Of a DNA stretch of 64,000 nucleotides, positions 47,691 through 58,800 are shown piece by piece; position 1 is the first letter of the stretch; each line of letters begins with the position of its first letter. The position numbers and the translations under genes were made by a program. The notes beneath the pieces were generated by a model, which did no database searches, was not told the origin of the DNA, and saw only the letters and a program-made list of their open reading frames with translations. This stretch comes from Melitaea cinxia (taxonomy: Eukaryota > Arthropoda > Insecta > Lepidoptera > Nymphalidae). The DNA lies in NCBI RefSeq assembly GCF_905220565.1, contig NC_059398.1, forward strand, positions 16,141,210 to 16,205,209. The letters run 5' to 3'.

Positions 47691-48551
47691 TAAGTCAAAA
47701 TCATTTTTTTTTTAAAGTAAGCTTCTAGATCAATTTCGAAGTGTTATTTTTACAAATTAAAAGAATATTTATATAATGAAAAATGAAATTAATTATATTT
47801 TAAGTAAATGAACCACCGATTCAGAAAAAAGTTTCTATATAGAAGAATCAGAAAGAATATCCACGCTTAATTTAAAAAAAAAACGTCAATTTTGCTTATA
47901 ATTATGTCATACCAACCTCATAAATAGCGATAAGAAGCGTGAACCTTATTCTCTCAGAGTTAAGAATCATAATTAAACAGGAACTGACAACAGTCAGACG
48001 TTATTTATTCTCCAATTTGAATTAATTTTATGAAATCTTAATCACACCAGGAATACCTAGACATCGCATAGATTGCTAACATTCATCAAAGCGAAACTAG
48101 CTGTAAAATATAAATCATTAGAATTGGTCACACGACATCCCTAACCTCTGTCAGCTTCGTAAGGCTCTGGGGATTATTTATTAGGTAATGTCGTTTAGGA
48201 ATGAAATATATCTTTAAGTGTTTTCTTCATTTTTTCATCGTAACTATTGATGAGATTATAAAACTATTCTTAGTTTTCCTCTAACTAAAGAAATATGCCG
48301 AACTGAACTCAAACCGGTTTTTAATATTCAACACTTTGCCATATACCTTCAATTCTATTACAGGAGGATTATATAAATGTTTCAGAACATTCAAGGGCAC
48401 TGTGAGCATAAGTTAGGTACTGATAGGCTTTCACCGCAGGAGTAAAGTAGGCTATCAGGGGCTGTTTCGTCTCAACATTGATGGTGAAAAAGAAAAATAT
48501 ATGTATCTGTTAAATAAAGTCTTACGTTGGATAGCTTTAACGGCAACTGAA

Positions 48552-48770
48552 ACAGGCACTCACGATTCAGCCTGTAACATCCCACTGCTGGGCAAAGGTC
48601 TCTTTCTCCATGTAGAAGAACGATCGGAACTTAATCCACCACGCTTCTCCACTGCGGGTTGGCGGTATATTCCCTACTATTAGTAACGATCTCTAGCAGG
48701 CGTCTATGATAACAACCGGGACCGACAGCTTAATGTGGTACGATGGGGAGCCCGACAAGGACAGACAAAA
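48552..48770 (-). repeat. S2 3'-half fragment
   Basis: Reversed, the order is the family tail: GATAACAACCGGGACCGACA, GGTTGGCGGTATATTCCC, CACGCTTCTCCACTGCGGGT, CATCCCACTGCTGGGCAAAG. Confidence 0.6.
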
Positions 48771-49362
48771 CCTAAATTGATTAAAATATAGATCTAGGAT
48801 TCTAAGTACCAAAATTAAGCACAGTTTCAATGAGAAATAAGGAGAAAATAAAAACGTTTAACAACGAACGAAGTAGCGGGTAAAGCTAGTTTTAAATATG
48901 TATAGTTTTAAATTAAACTTCAATATTTACAAATAAAACTAGTCTTATCTCCCGTCGGTTATGCAAACAGCTGATGATAATTAACATAAATTTTGATATA
49001 AATAACATTAATGTTTATGAAAAGTAGGTTAAACGTCAGATGGCAAAGAACGAATTCGTTTGAAATGTGTGAGATAAGGGAACTGTTGTTAGGCTATATT
49101 GAGACTTACCTTGACGGTCGAAAAATAATTGATCGAAAATATTTAAAAGAGAATTAAAAAATTGCTTGTTATAAAAATACATTTACAGATTTACTATTTG
49201 TTTTTTTTTGTTTTTTTTTTTTTTTTGATAGTACCTACACTAAGTACTTTTGTTTTTTGAAAGCCTATTTATGACGTCTGAGTAAAGGTTTTTTTTTTTC
49301 AATATGTCGCAGGTACCTATGTATAAGACTGATTGATATAAGTACAAATAAACCCAGTTTTT

Positions 49363-50115
49363 AACCGACTTCCAAAAAAGGAGGAGGTTCTCAATTCGAC
49401 TGTATTTTTTTTTTTTTTTTATGTATGTTACATCAGAACTTTTGACTGGGTGGAGCGATTTCGACAAATTTTCTTTTAATCGAAAGGTGGTGTGTGCCAA
49501 TTGGTCCCATTTAAATTTATTTGAGATCTAACAACTACTTTTCGAGCTATATCTAATAATGCGTTTTTACTTGACGCTTTTTTCGTCGACCTACGTTGTA
49601 TTATACCGCATAACTTTCTACTGGATGTACCGATTTTGATAATTCTTTTTTTGTTGGAAAGGAGATATCTCAAGTTTAGTACCATGACAAGGAAACCAGG
49701 ATCTGATGATGGGATCCTAGAAAAATCGAGGGAAACTCTTGAAAATCCACAATAACTTTTTACTAGCTGTACCGATTTTGATAATTCTTTTTTGTTGGAA
49801 AGAAAATATCCCTAGTTTAGTACCATGATAAGGAAACTAGGATCTGATGATGGAATCCCAGAGAAATCGAGGGAACTTCTTGAAAATCCGCAATAACTTT
49901 TTATTAGGTGTACCGATTTTAATGATTTTTAATTTAATCGAAAGCCGATATTTATCATGTGGTCACATTTAAATTTCATGAGATCTGATAACTACTTTTT
50001 GAGTAATCTTTGATAATGCGTTGTTACTTGACTATTTTTTCGTCGATCTACGTTCTATTACTCGTCGATTTAATTGAAGTCGGTTTTTTTTTTCGTTTGC
50101 GAGCAAACACAATTA
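49363..50115 (+). mobile_element. AACCGACTTC-family element, two internal modules
   Basis: It runs from AACCGACTTCCAAAAAAGGA to TTGCGAGCAAACACAATTAT and has two ~145-bp modules. It is close in sequence to 24240-24981. Confidence 0.75.
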
Positions 50116-50127
50116 TATATTAGTCTA

Positions 50128-50270
50128 AAGGTCGATTTCAGTTGGCGCAGTTTGTATTTGCCCTGCATTTTGCTCCGCGGGTTGCGGGTTCAATTCCCAC
50201 CTGATCTGAGTGTAATATTTTTATTTAGATATTTATAAAGTTACGTTACGTTACGCGTTATTCTAGCTGT
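50128..50270 (+). repeat. SINE head (family S1)
   Basis: AGTTGGCGCAGTTTGTATTT and GGTTGCGGGTTCAATTCCCA (B box) are followed by the S1 body TATTTTTATTTAGATATTTA. Confidence 0.65.
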
Positions 50271-50936
50271 ACTCCGCCCGCGTTGCTATGTTTTTTTTTT
50301 ATTATTATTTATTTTTTTGATCGTACCAACTCGGAAACCTTTGTGGGCTCATGCACTCATGCACAACACATTGCTGAAGATCATGACATGATCACATGCA
50401 TAGTTTACGATTCTATAAATGACATACAGATAAACATTCATTTATATATATGGATTATTTCTATGTATATTACATACAAATAATCACGCTTCTTTCCCGT
50501 AGGGGTATGCAGAGACCGTTTCTTTTCACTTGCTATGATCCTTACATACTTGTTTCGCTTCGTCCACTTTCATTATTCCCTTCATACATGTTCTTCGGTT
50601 AAGGGTACTCTTGACCTGGCCATTTTTCAAGACGTCCCTTATTTGGTCTCGAAACGTCCGCCTTGGTCCACCCCATCCAACAATTCCATTCACACTCGCC
50701 TTATACACTTTTTTCGTCAATCGTTCTTCACTCATTCTCTCGACATGGCAAAACCATCAAAGCATACCTTTCTCAATTGTTGTCACTACATCTTCTTTCA
50801 GACCACAACGTTTCCTTAACTCACTATTTCTTATCCTGTCACTCAGCTAAACTCCTATAATACTTCATAACGCTCTCATCCAAACTGCATTTATTCTGCT
50901 CTCATGTTTCTTCTGCCATACCCTTTCACTTCTTAC

Positions 50937-51131
50937 GATTTATTTTTGTGCTACCCACACATTAGGAAATTATAAACAATTTTTTAATATCATATCAAAA
51001 ATCGACCGTTCCAGCGGGGATCGAACCTGCATCTCCGACTTACCGTATCGGTGCTTTAGCCAATTAAGCTATGGAACAATGTACTCGCTAGATCGAAATT
51101 TTTGATATGATGATTTTATATTCGGTCTAAG
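50937..51131 (-). mobile_element. Truncated tRNA-bearing cassette inside the LINE
   Basis: Reversed, it runs from CGGTCTAAG-type 5' flank (shortened) through the tRNA-like block to GATATGATATTAAAAAATTG and GTGGGTAGCACAAAAATAAA. The 5' third seen in 47002-47293 is missing. A target duplication is not obvious. Confidence 0.7.
51006..51078 (-). pseudogene. Degenerate tRNA-like block, anticodon GGT
   Basis: The 73 nt have acceptor TGTTCCA/TGGAACG, A box TAGCTTAATTGG, anticodon arm CCGAT-ACGGTAA-GTCGG and T arm GCAGG-TTCGATC-CCCGC. GGT and C33 are kept, as in every other copy in the window. Confidence 0.7.
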
Positions 51132-51482
51132 TGATCATCCAACTTTCAATTCCGTACATGAGTGTCGAAACCAACACCTCCTCATGCACAGCCAAACGAG
51201 CCTTGTTAGATACCTTCCGACTGCTCATAAAGGAGTGCAAAGCTCCATTCACCCCCTTTCCTGCATTCACTCTTCTTTCAATATCATTTTCGCACTTTCC
51301 ATCTCTTGTAAACTTTGAACCCAGATACACGAACTCATTCGCCTGTTCAATTTGTTCATCTCCAATCACGATATTGCAGTCTGTCACTGCCTCATCTCTT
51401 TCAAACACCATCACTTTCGTCTTCTTTACATTCATCTTCATGCACTTTCTCCACAAAAAGCTCTACTCATAGCAGTTACCAT

Positions 51483-52344
51483 GGTAAAGCTTTAGATTAG
51501 GTAAAACCGAATTTCGGGACCGTGGGGGGATGGGGGGGAGAGGGTGGGGAACGCTACCCCTGGTACCACTGTCACACCTCGGAACCCCATGGTTATGGAG
51601 ATATCCATGGTTAAAGTTTTGAGGTTAGAAGAAGAATTTCGAAAGTTAGAGGAACGCTTGGCTCCGGCGCTACGGGAAGTGCAGCCCTTTCGCCCTTGCG
51701 TGCGAAAGCACGCTCACTCATGCTGCCCTCCCTTCGCGCCTCCGCGGCACAAAAAAAAACACTCTAGGGGTAGGACAGACCAAGACCACGTGGACAGTGG
51801 GGTGCTCCGATTCGGTTTTGGGTATTTTTCGAATTTCTAAACCTATATTCTAGCACGCAATGTTACTAATTTTATTAGAATATTATGTCTGACGCGTTAT
51901 TTTGTTTAAAAGTGTCGATTTGTCACACAATGCAAACAGTACGAGCTCAAAGGTATTATAATAGCTTTAAATTCTTCTTCTAACCTCAAAACTTTAACCA
52001 TGGATATCTCCATAACCATGGGGTTTTGAGGTATGACAGTGTTACCTTGTATAGATTCCCCTACACCCTCCACACCCAAAAACCCCATAATTCGGTTTTT
52101 TTTTGTACGGAGCATGAGTGAGCGTGCTTTCGCACGCAAGGGCTGCACTTCCCGTAGCGCCGGAGCCAAGCGTTCCTCTAACTTTCGAAATTCTTCTTCT
52201 AACCTCAAAACTTTAACCATGGATATCTCCATAACCATGGGGTTCCGAGGTGTGACAGTGGTAACAGGGGTAGCGTTCCCCACCCTCTCCCCCCCATCCC
52301 CCCACGGTCCCGAAATTCGGTTTTACCTAATCTAGATCTTAGCC
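51483..52344. mobile_element. 862-bp element with long TIRs and 8-bp duplication
   Basis: It is flanked by a perfect GTTACCAT at 51475-51482 and 52345-52352. The pre-insertion LINE sequence reads straight through one copy, which confirms the duplication. The arms 51483-51724 and 52111-52344 are inverted repeats differing mainly by 8 bp (TTTCGCCC). A third, diverged partial copy of the arm lies at 51972-52100. Frames in the arms (MGNATPGTTVTP..., also on the opposite strand) follow the repeat and are not evidence of a gene. The 8-bp duplication fits hAT-like or foldback elements. Confidence 0.85.
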
Positions 52345-52420
52345 GTTACCATCTCTCTTTTAGACCTTTTCTAGATCCACGAATGCGCAATAGACTTTTT
52401 TCGTTTTTAGCCAAACACTT

Positions 52421-52475
52421 TTAGGAACAGACGACCGTGTGTGTGCGTTATACAATATATACCTATATTAACAAA
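52421..52475 (+). repeat. SINE S1 tail fragment
   Basis: TTTAGGAACAGACGACCGTG and TGTGCGTTATAC match 41935-41960. It abuts the end of the LINE remnant. Confidence 0.4.
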
Positions 52476-53104
52476 ACTAATTGTATGCTTTATAGTAATT
52501 GAAATTAATTAAAGTGTAAAATTATGTTGTAATTGCGCCTAAAAAGCCTAGCTTTCACCGTAATTACAGGACGGTAAGTGCGAACCCAATCAAGTGTTTT
52601 TCACTGCGCGCGCGCCGGTCGCTCGGATCAAGCGATTAGTCACAGATTGCAGTAAATCACAATTTTCGTGGAGCTACGAATGTATTTGAATTCTAATTTA
52701 AAATAATGTATAATAATAAATAATAAAATTAGAATTAAGAAGTTAAAATTTATTGTAGTTAATAATAGAATTACTACACGTTTAGTTTATTTTATATTAA
52801 TTTTTATTTCATTTATTTTGGTACAATTTTTTGTGTAATTGATAACGTGAAAAATAGCATATGATTTCCCTCAATAAATAAGCATTCTATGGTCAATTTT
52901 TTTATTTGATCCATGTTGAGGTTGTGATTACTGTATAATATTAAAGGTGTTAATACAAAACGTGTGTCGAAATTTCGTCGATTATAGCAATAACCTTTGG
53001 TAAATAAAAAGCTGAATATTAGCATACATCTACAACTAAAACGTTCGTCAAACTGCACGCGTAATTAACGTTACGGGTTGGCGGTCTGTTGTTTTTTTTA
53101 AGCT
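52476..53104. other. Unassigned intergenic DNA
   Basis: A CpG-rich patch (ACTGCGCGCGCGCCGGTCGC, 52602-52621) stands out. I see no gene. Confidence 0.35.
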
Positions 53105-53210
53105 ACTAGGACGCCAAATATGAGCTGTATTATTTAGCTGTGATCTTTTATAAGGTTGAGGTACGTCTCCAGTCGAGATGCTCCAAATTTTAACCAAGCT
53201 CTCTCATGCT
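53105..53210 (-). repeat. LINE 3'-end fragment (family B)
   Basis: TTATTTAGCTGTGATCTTTT, AAGGTTGAGGTACGTCTCCA and GATGCTCCAAATTTT match the middle of the tail on the minus strand. Confidence 0.5.
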
Positions 53211-54524
53211 GTGTTACCTACCTGTGGTAAATTTATGAGTTTCTCTGTTAGTTTGACAGTGCTGTTCTATTAAAATCATATACAACTACGTGACAATATA
53301 TTCTGTTAATTTTGTTACAACTAAAAGCGATAGCTACTAGGAACTTACACCTTAAGAATTTACATCCAAGCACTAACGCACTCAGTCCGACCGAACCTTT
53401 AAATTCACAGTAATATAATCTGCGGAACAAGTAGTCAAATACTGAATTCATCTCGCTTTCTATTGACGTTTCTTGATTGCTTACTCTTGACTCGTTCCAC
53501 TAACTAATCTATTGGGTTCCATACGAATTGGATACCAAACCTATTCCTAAGAGATCTTTTGGATTCAGTTACTATTTTTTTTAAACTATTGAATGCTAGC
53601 CCTGTTAGTTTAACTCTCTGTTCATACGTCTTCCATGAGACTGTATCATTTAGACCGTATTTCTGTGTAATCAAATCGCATTTTCTCTTCTTTAATTGTA
53701 TCTAAGCTTTTAATGAACGTATATGTAAAAAAATTGGTTACCTGTAAAGTCGGTATACGGGCGAAAGTTTTACCTGACAACGACTTTGAGTGGTAAAATA
53801 ATTTTAATGTGAATATTCATTCGTATAGTAGGAAGAAGGATGAAATAATAGTAACAATTTAAAACATTTATTTATACAAAGAATTATATTTAAAACATTA
53901 ATTTATACAAAGAATCTCGCACTGAATTTCATTCACTTTTTATGTCTGTCTCTCTCGCTCTTAGGCGGGCTAACCATGCCCGCGTGCCTCTCACTCGCTC
54001 TCATTGTGAGCGCATAACGTGAGCGGAGCGTAACGCAGTTTCTTGAAGTGTCACCCGGCAAACCAATTTATAAGACGTTGTCACGTCAATATTAAACATA
54101 TAATATGTCAATATTATATGTTTATATAACTGATATATGTGGATAACTTTATCAAACTTTCAGCTAGGTTTTGTATGTTTGTTTACCGAATGAAAAATCT
54201 CAGAATTTGTCGAACCGATCAAAAAATTATCTATTTTTTTTTCGAATTGTGGAGTGCTGTTGGCCCTAGCGGCCTTTACAGCGTCACCGGTGAGAGGGGC
54301 TAGATACTAAAGACACCTTAAAAAAAATTATCTATTCATGAAGCCGTATAATATCGTTTTATTCTCTGTAGCAGCCTGTAAACGTCCTACTTCTAGGCTT
54401 ATACTATGAAACGAATTCTTAATTTAATAAATTGCACACTTGCGAGTTACTTAACGTCTCTTACGAGTCATCTTATGACATTATATAGCCTTTTATTTTT
54501 ACCTTTAACAAACAAAATATAAAA
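53211..54524. other. Intergenic DNA with a GC-rich repeat-like patch
   Basis: The stretch 53940-54060 (TCTTAGGCGGGCTAACCATG, GTGAGCGCATAACGTGAGCG, GAAGTGTCACCCGGCAAACC) resembles a common lepidopteran repeat. No coding sequence is supported. Confidence 0.35.
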
Positions 54525-54529
54525 CAGTC

Positions 54530-54782
54530 TGTTATGAATGGTAGTCTATGCACAAGTGAAACGTCACTGCCATTCCTTGTCACTAAAAACTTATACGTAC
54601 GCTTCAGACTAGGCTGTATGGATTATAGTCCTTTGCCTTTCCCTATTGGGGATAAATTTTAAAACAACATTATACGTACGCGTCTTTTGTCTTATCAGCT
54701 AATTAATTATATTATATCTTAAATAATATAAAGTTATATTTGTCCAACACCGGAGTTTCATTAAACAACCAAATATCTAACA
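54530..54782 (+). repeat. 5' LTR (with 79-bp extra segment)
   Basis: It runs from TGTTATGAATGG to ATATCTAACA. TTATACGTACG occurs twice (54591-54601, 54670-54680) around 68 bp that are absent from the 3' LTR. The LTR is expected to hold the promoter and polyadenylation signals, but I cannot point to them with confidence. Confidence 0.95.
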
Positions 54783-54800
54783 TGGTGTCAGAAGTAGTCT
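54783..54800 (+). promoter_or_regulatory. Primer binding site, tRNA-Leu type
   Basis: TGGTGTCAGAAGT begins directly after the LTR and is complementary to an ACTTCTGACACCA 3' end, as in insect tRNA-Leu. The match stops after 13 bases. Confidence 0.7.
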
Positions 54801-54825
54801 TTTAAAAGAACAACTACAAAATATA

Positions 54826-55827
54826 ATGTCAATGTCGGAGGTCAAAAAGGTCGAGCCACGTGGCGAGCGTGAAGAGGCAATGTCGTCGTCAAATAGGCTT
54901 AATATAGCTGGTAATATCAAGCCCATGAGCCTGGAAGGCAATCTATCGTCGAACTGGAAGAAATGGTACCAAATTTTCATTATTTTTCTCAAGGCAAGTG
55001 CCATATACGAAGAGTCAGACGCACGCAAAGTAGCAGTTTTATTACATTTTATAGGCACGGAAAGTCTCGAAATATTTAATTCATTCAATTTAGACATCGA
55101 CAAAATTACATTTAATCAATTAGTCAATAAATTTGAAGAATATTTTGTACCTAAAAGAAATATAACCTATGAATGCTATAAGTTTTTTACAACTAAACAG
55201 AAAGCTGAAGAAAGCCTGGAAGACTTCCTTACGACATTAATAAATAGAAGTCAGTCGTGTGAATTTGGAAATTTACAAAATAGAATGATTAAAGATATTT
55301 ATATAACGAATATGCATGAAAGTTTTCAACATGTCCGTGAGAAACTATTACTAGAGGAAGATTTAACATTAGAAAAAGCTAGAAACTTGTCTAAAACATT
55401 AGTCTCAGCTAGATGTCATGCTAAAGAGTTCAAAGAGTCGACTAATGTCTTCTATCAACGTCAATCATTCAGTCAGTCAAGATCTCAGGCTTCAGGCAGG
55501 TCACAGTCAAGGGCAAGGTCACAGTCAAGAGCAAGGTCACAGTCAGGAGCAAGGTCACAGTCAGGAACAAGTTTACAGTCTCAAGAAAAAGGAATGTGTA
55601 CACGGTGTGGGCAAAATCATAGATATACCTGCCCTGCGCAAAAGGCTAGGTGCAGACAGTGTCACCGTCTAGGTCATTATCAGGCATTCTGCAGGTCTAA
55701 AACAGTGAAATATATACAATTAAGTCAAAATGATATGAACAATATGGACTATGAAGGTAAAAATTCAAATTATTTGTTCGTCGGACACTTGAATTCAGTG
55801 TCAGTTCATTTCAGATTGGAGTGTTAA
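54826..55827 (+). CDS. gag: gag polyprotein of the Ty3/gypsy element
   Basis: The 333-residue structural protein should form the particle and package element RNA in the cytoplasm. Residues about 30-200 look like a gypsy capsid region (SLEGNLSSNWKKWYQIFIIF near 35-54, FNQLVNKFEEYF near 96-107). Residues about 214-250 are an Arg/Ser/Gln repeat (RARSQSRARSQS). Two zinc knuckles follow: C258-x2-C261-x3-H265-x3-C269, shortened, and C276-x2-C279-x4-H284-x4-C289, the standard CCHC. The start is the first ATG after the primer site, with another in frame two codons later. The frame overlaps the open pol frame by 35 nt. No stop or frameshift is seen. Confidence 0.92.
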   Translation: MSMSEVKKVEPRGEREEAMSSSNRLNIAGNIKPMSLEGNLSSNWKKWYQIFIIFLKASAIYEESDARKVAVLLHFIGTESLEIFNSFNLDIDKITFNQLVNKFEEYFVPKRNITYECYKFFTTKQKAEESLEDFLTTLINRSQSCEFGNLQNRMIKDIYITNMHESFQHVREKLLLEEDLTLEKARNLSKTLVSARCHAKEFKESTNVFYQRQSFSQSRSQASGRSQSRARSQSRARSQSGARSQSGTSLQSQEKGMCTRCGQNHRYTCPAQKARCRQCHRLGHYQAFCRSKTVKYIQLSQNDMNNMDYEGKNSNYLFVGHLNSVSVHFRLEC

Positions 55828-58800
55828 TCTTACAATTAATAACATAAATGTGCAATGTATTTTAGATACAGGGAGTGATGCTAATGTCATGTCATATAAT
55901 TTGTTTCAATCATTGAATGTTAATCAAAATTTTTCACCTTGTCATGCTAAAGTTACATCTTATTGTGGAAATAGCATACCAATATTAGGTCAACAAAAGC
56001 TTGAATGTACTTATTATGTAAATAGTCAACGTCAGTCAAAAATTATTAACTTTATTATTGCAAATGTCTCATCTCCAACTGTCATTGGTAAAGATACCTG
56101 TTCAGAGCTAGGTCTTATTAAAAGGGTCTTTAATATTGAAAAGTCAAGTGATTGTCAAAGTTTTAGTCAGAATTATCATTCAAACTTAGTCCAGAGTCAA
56201 AGTCATAGGTCAGAGTTTAATAATTGTCTTGTTAATAGTCAGGATTGTCAGTCAGAGTCATATTGTGCAAATAATAAATATCAAAATCTGTCAGAGTCAT
56301 ATAATAATAATGATGAAAAGTCACAGTCTTATAAAAGTAATTGTCATGTTCAGTCACATTTACAGTCACATTATATTAATAAAAATAATAATTTACAGAG
56401 TCTATTGTCAAAGTATAATTCTGTATTCGATGGATTGGGCTGTCTACCTGGTGAGTGTCATATCACTGTCAATAGTGATGTTCGTCCTAAAATTGATCCA
56501 CCGCGGAAAATTCCATTCTCATTACACGATAGACTGAAGAAGGAATTGGACAATATGGAAAATTTGGATGTCATTACCAAGGTTACTGAGCCAACAGCAT
56601 GGGTGAGTTCACTTTTATTGGTTGAGAAGAAAAATGGTCAACTAAGAGTCTGTCTTGATCCAAGAAACTTGAATGAAGCAATATGTAGATCTCATTACCC
56701 TATACCTACTATTGATATGGTACGGTCTAAGCTTCATGGCGCGTCATATTTTTCTACTCTTGATGCAAGTAGTGGATTTTGGGTTATTTGTCTTGATTTG
56801 GAAAGCTCAATGTTATGTACATTCAACACCCCATTTGGTCGTTATAGATTTAAAAGGTTACCTTTTGGTATTAACTGTGCTCCTGAAATATTTCATCGAA
56901 TTATGACAGAAACATTTGGTGTATTACCTGGAGTCATGGTGTACGCTGATGATATTTTAGTCTATGGAAAGAGTCGACAAGAACATGATGAAAATTTACA
57001 AAGAGTATTTAAGAAAGCTCAAGAAGTCAACCTAAAATTTAATAAAAGTAAGTGTAAATTTGGTCATACACAAGTCAAATACTTAGGTCATATATTTTCA
57101 CAAAATGGAGTGTCACCTGATCCAGATAAAGTCCGGGCTATCAAGGATATGCCGTCTCCTGTCTGTCTCAAGGATCTACAAAGATTTCTTGGTATTTTAA
57201 ATTATCTGGGAGGATTTATAAAGAATTTAACACAGGAAACTGAACCTCTACGTCTGTTATTAAAAAAGTCAAGCGAATGGTCATGGAATGAGAGTCACGA
57301 AGCTACATTTAAACGTCTAAAAGAGATTATTTGTCAGGCGCCAGTCTTATCACATTATAATGTCAAAAATTCAGTAGTCTTGTCAGTTGATTCAAGTCAG
57401 TCAGCAGTCGGTGCAGTCTTGCTTCAAGATAATCATCCAATTTGTTATGCATCTAAAACATTAACGTCAAGTCAGAAACGCATGGCACAGATTGAAAAAG
57501 AACTGTATGCCATTGTCTTTGGATGTATTCGCTTTCATCAATATATTTATGGTAAAATTGTCACTGTGGAAACAGATCATCGTCCATTAATTACTTTATT
57601 TAAAAAGCCTTTAGCTGAAGTTCCAACACGTCTACAGAGGCTTATGCTTAGAATACAAGCCTACGACTTAAAGGTTGAGTACAAACCTGGTACTAAAATG
57701 TATATAGCTGATTCATTATCACGAGCAGCTTTACCTGAGTGCAGTGAGCATGAGCTGGATGAAGATGTCAAGGTTCATGTCAACATGCTTGTAAAAAACT
57801 TACCTATTTCAGAAGAACGTCGTCAGTGGCTGACCAAGGCTACAGAAAATGATGAATGTCTACAGCTACTTAAGCAGTACTATGAACAAGGATGGCCTGA
57901 TAAAAAGTCAGAAGTTAATAAATTAGTCTTGCCTTACTGGAACTGTCGTCATGAAATACATTCAGTCGGAAATTTATTGTTGAAAGGTAATAGTCTTATA
58001 ATACCTACAAAATTAAGGTCAGAAATTTTGAAAATTATTCACAGTGGTCATCAAGGTATAGAAAAATCTAAAAATTTTGCAAGAGGAGTGGTATATTGGC
58101 CATTAATGTCACATGATATACAGCAGTGTGTGGAAAACTGTGAAATCTGTCTGTCACACAGAAATAACAATCCACCAGAACCTCTAATGTCACATAAAGT
58201 ATGTTCTTTCCCATGGCAAAAGGTCGGGATAGATTATTTAAAATTCAATAATCAAACCATTCTTGTCGTTGAAGATTATTATTCAAACTACATAGAAATT
58301 GCTAATGTTAGTTCAACTGGAGCCAAAGCATTAATAAATGCATTAAAGCCTATATTTAGTCGTCATGGAATTCCATTAATTATTAATTCTGATAACGGAC
58401 CACCAATGAATTCACAAGAATTCAAACAGTTTTTAGAGTCTTGGAATATTACACATACTACATCTAGTCCATACCTGTCTCGTTCTAATGGATTAGTAGA
58501 GTCTGGAGTGAAAATAGTCAAACGCATACTTACCAAATGTGATGAGTCAGGGGATGATCCGTATCTTGCATTGCTGCAGTACCGAACAACACCTAGAAAT
58601 AACTTACCATCTCCTGCTGAGTTGTTGATGTCTCGTCGTCTCAGAACACTTATACCTACTGTTGAAACACACCTTCAACCTAAAATAATAAGTCATAAAA
58701 TCTACAGGAAAATAAAACAACAAAATAATTATAAACAAAAATTTTATTATGATAAAAAATCAAAAAGTTTGTCTAAAATAAGGAAAGGAGATAAAGTCAT

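Larger units (their letters stand above)
50460..52413 (-). pseudogene. Non-LTR retrotransposon RT pseudogene with two nested insertions
   Basis: Read on the minus strand, the blocks are in coding order. 52413-52345 gives KKVYCAFVDLEK (RT fingers/palm motif). 51482-51131 gives NVKKTKVMVFERDE, FVYLGSKFTRDGK and LVSTLMYGIESW. 50935-50460 gives VWQKKHESRINAVW, ERLTKKVYKASVNG, LKNGQVKSTLNRRTCMKG and a C-terminal SAYPYGKEA. These are RT and post-RT sequences of an insect LINE. The catalytic YADD region is missing between the first two blocks. Stops occur in the last block, and two elements interrupt it (50937-51131 and 51483-52344). Confidence 0.75.

Noticed and set aside
51544..52335. ORFs of 98-125 codons on both strands
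   Set aside because: They mirror each other because they lie in inverted-repeat arms. No domain is recognisable.
56229..56906. Secondary ORFs inside pol
   Set aside because: They are shadow frames of the pol coding region.
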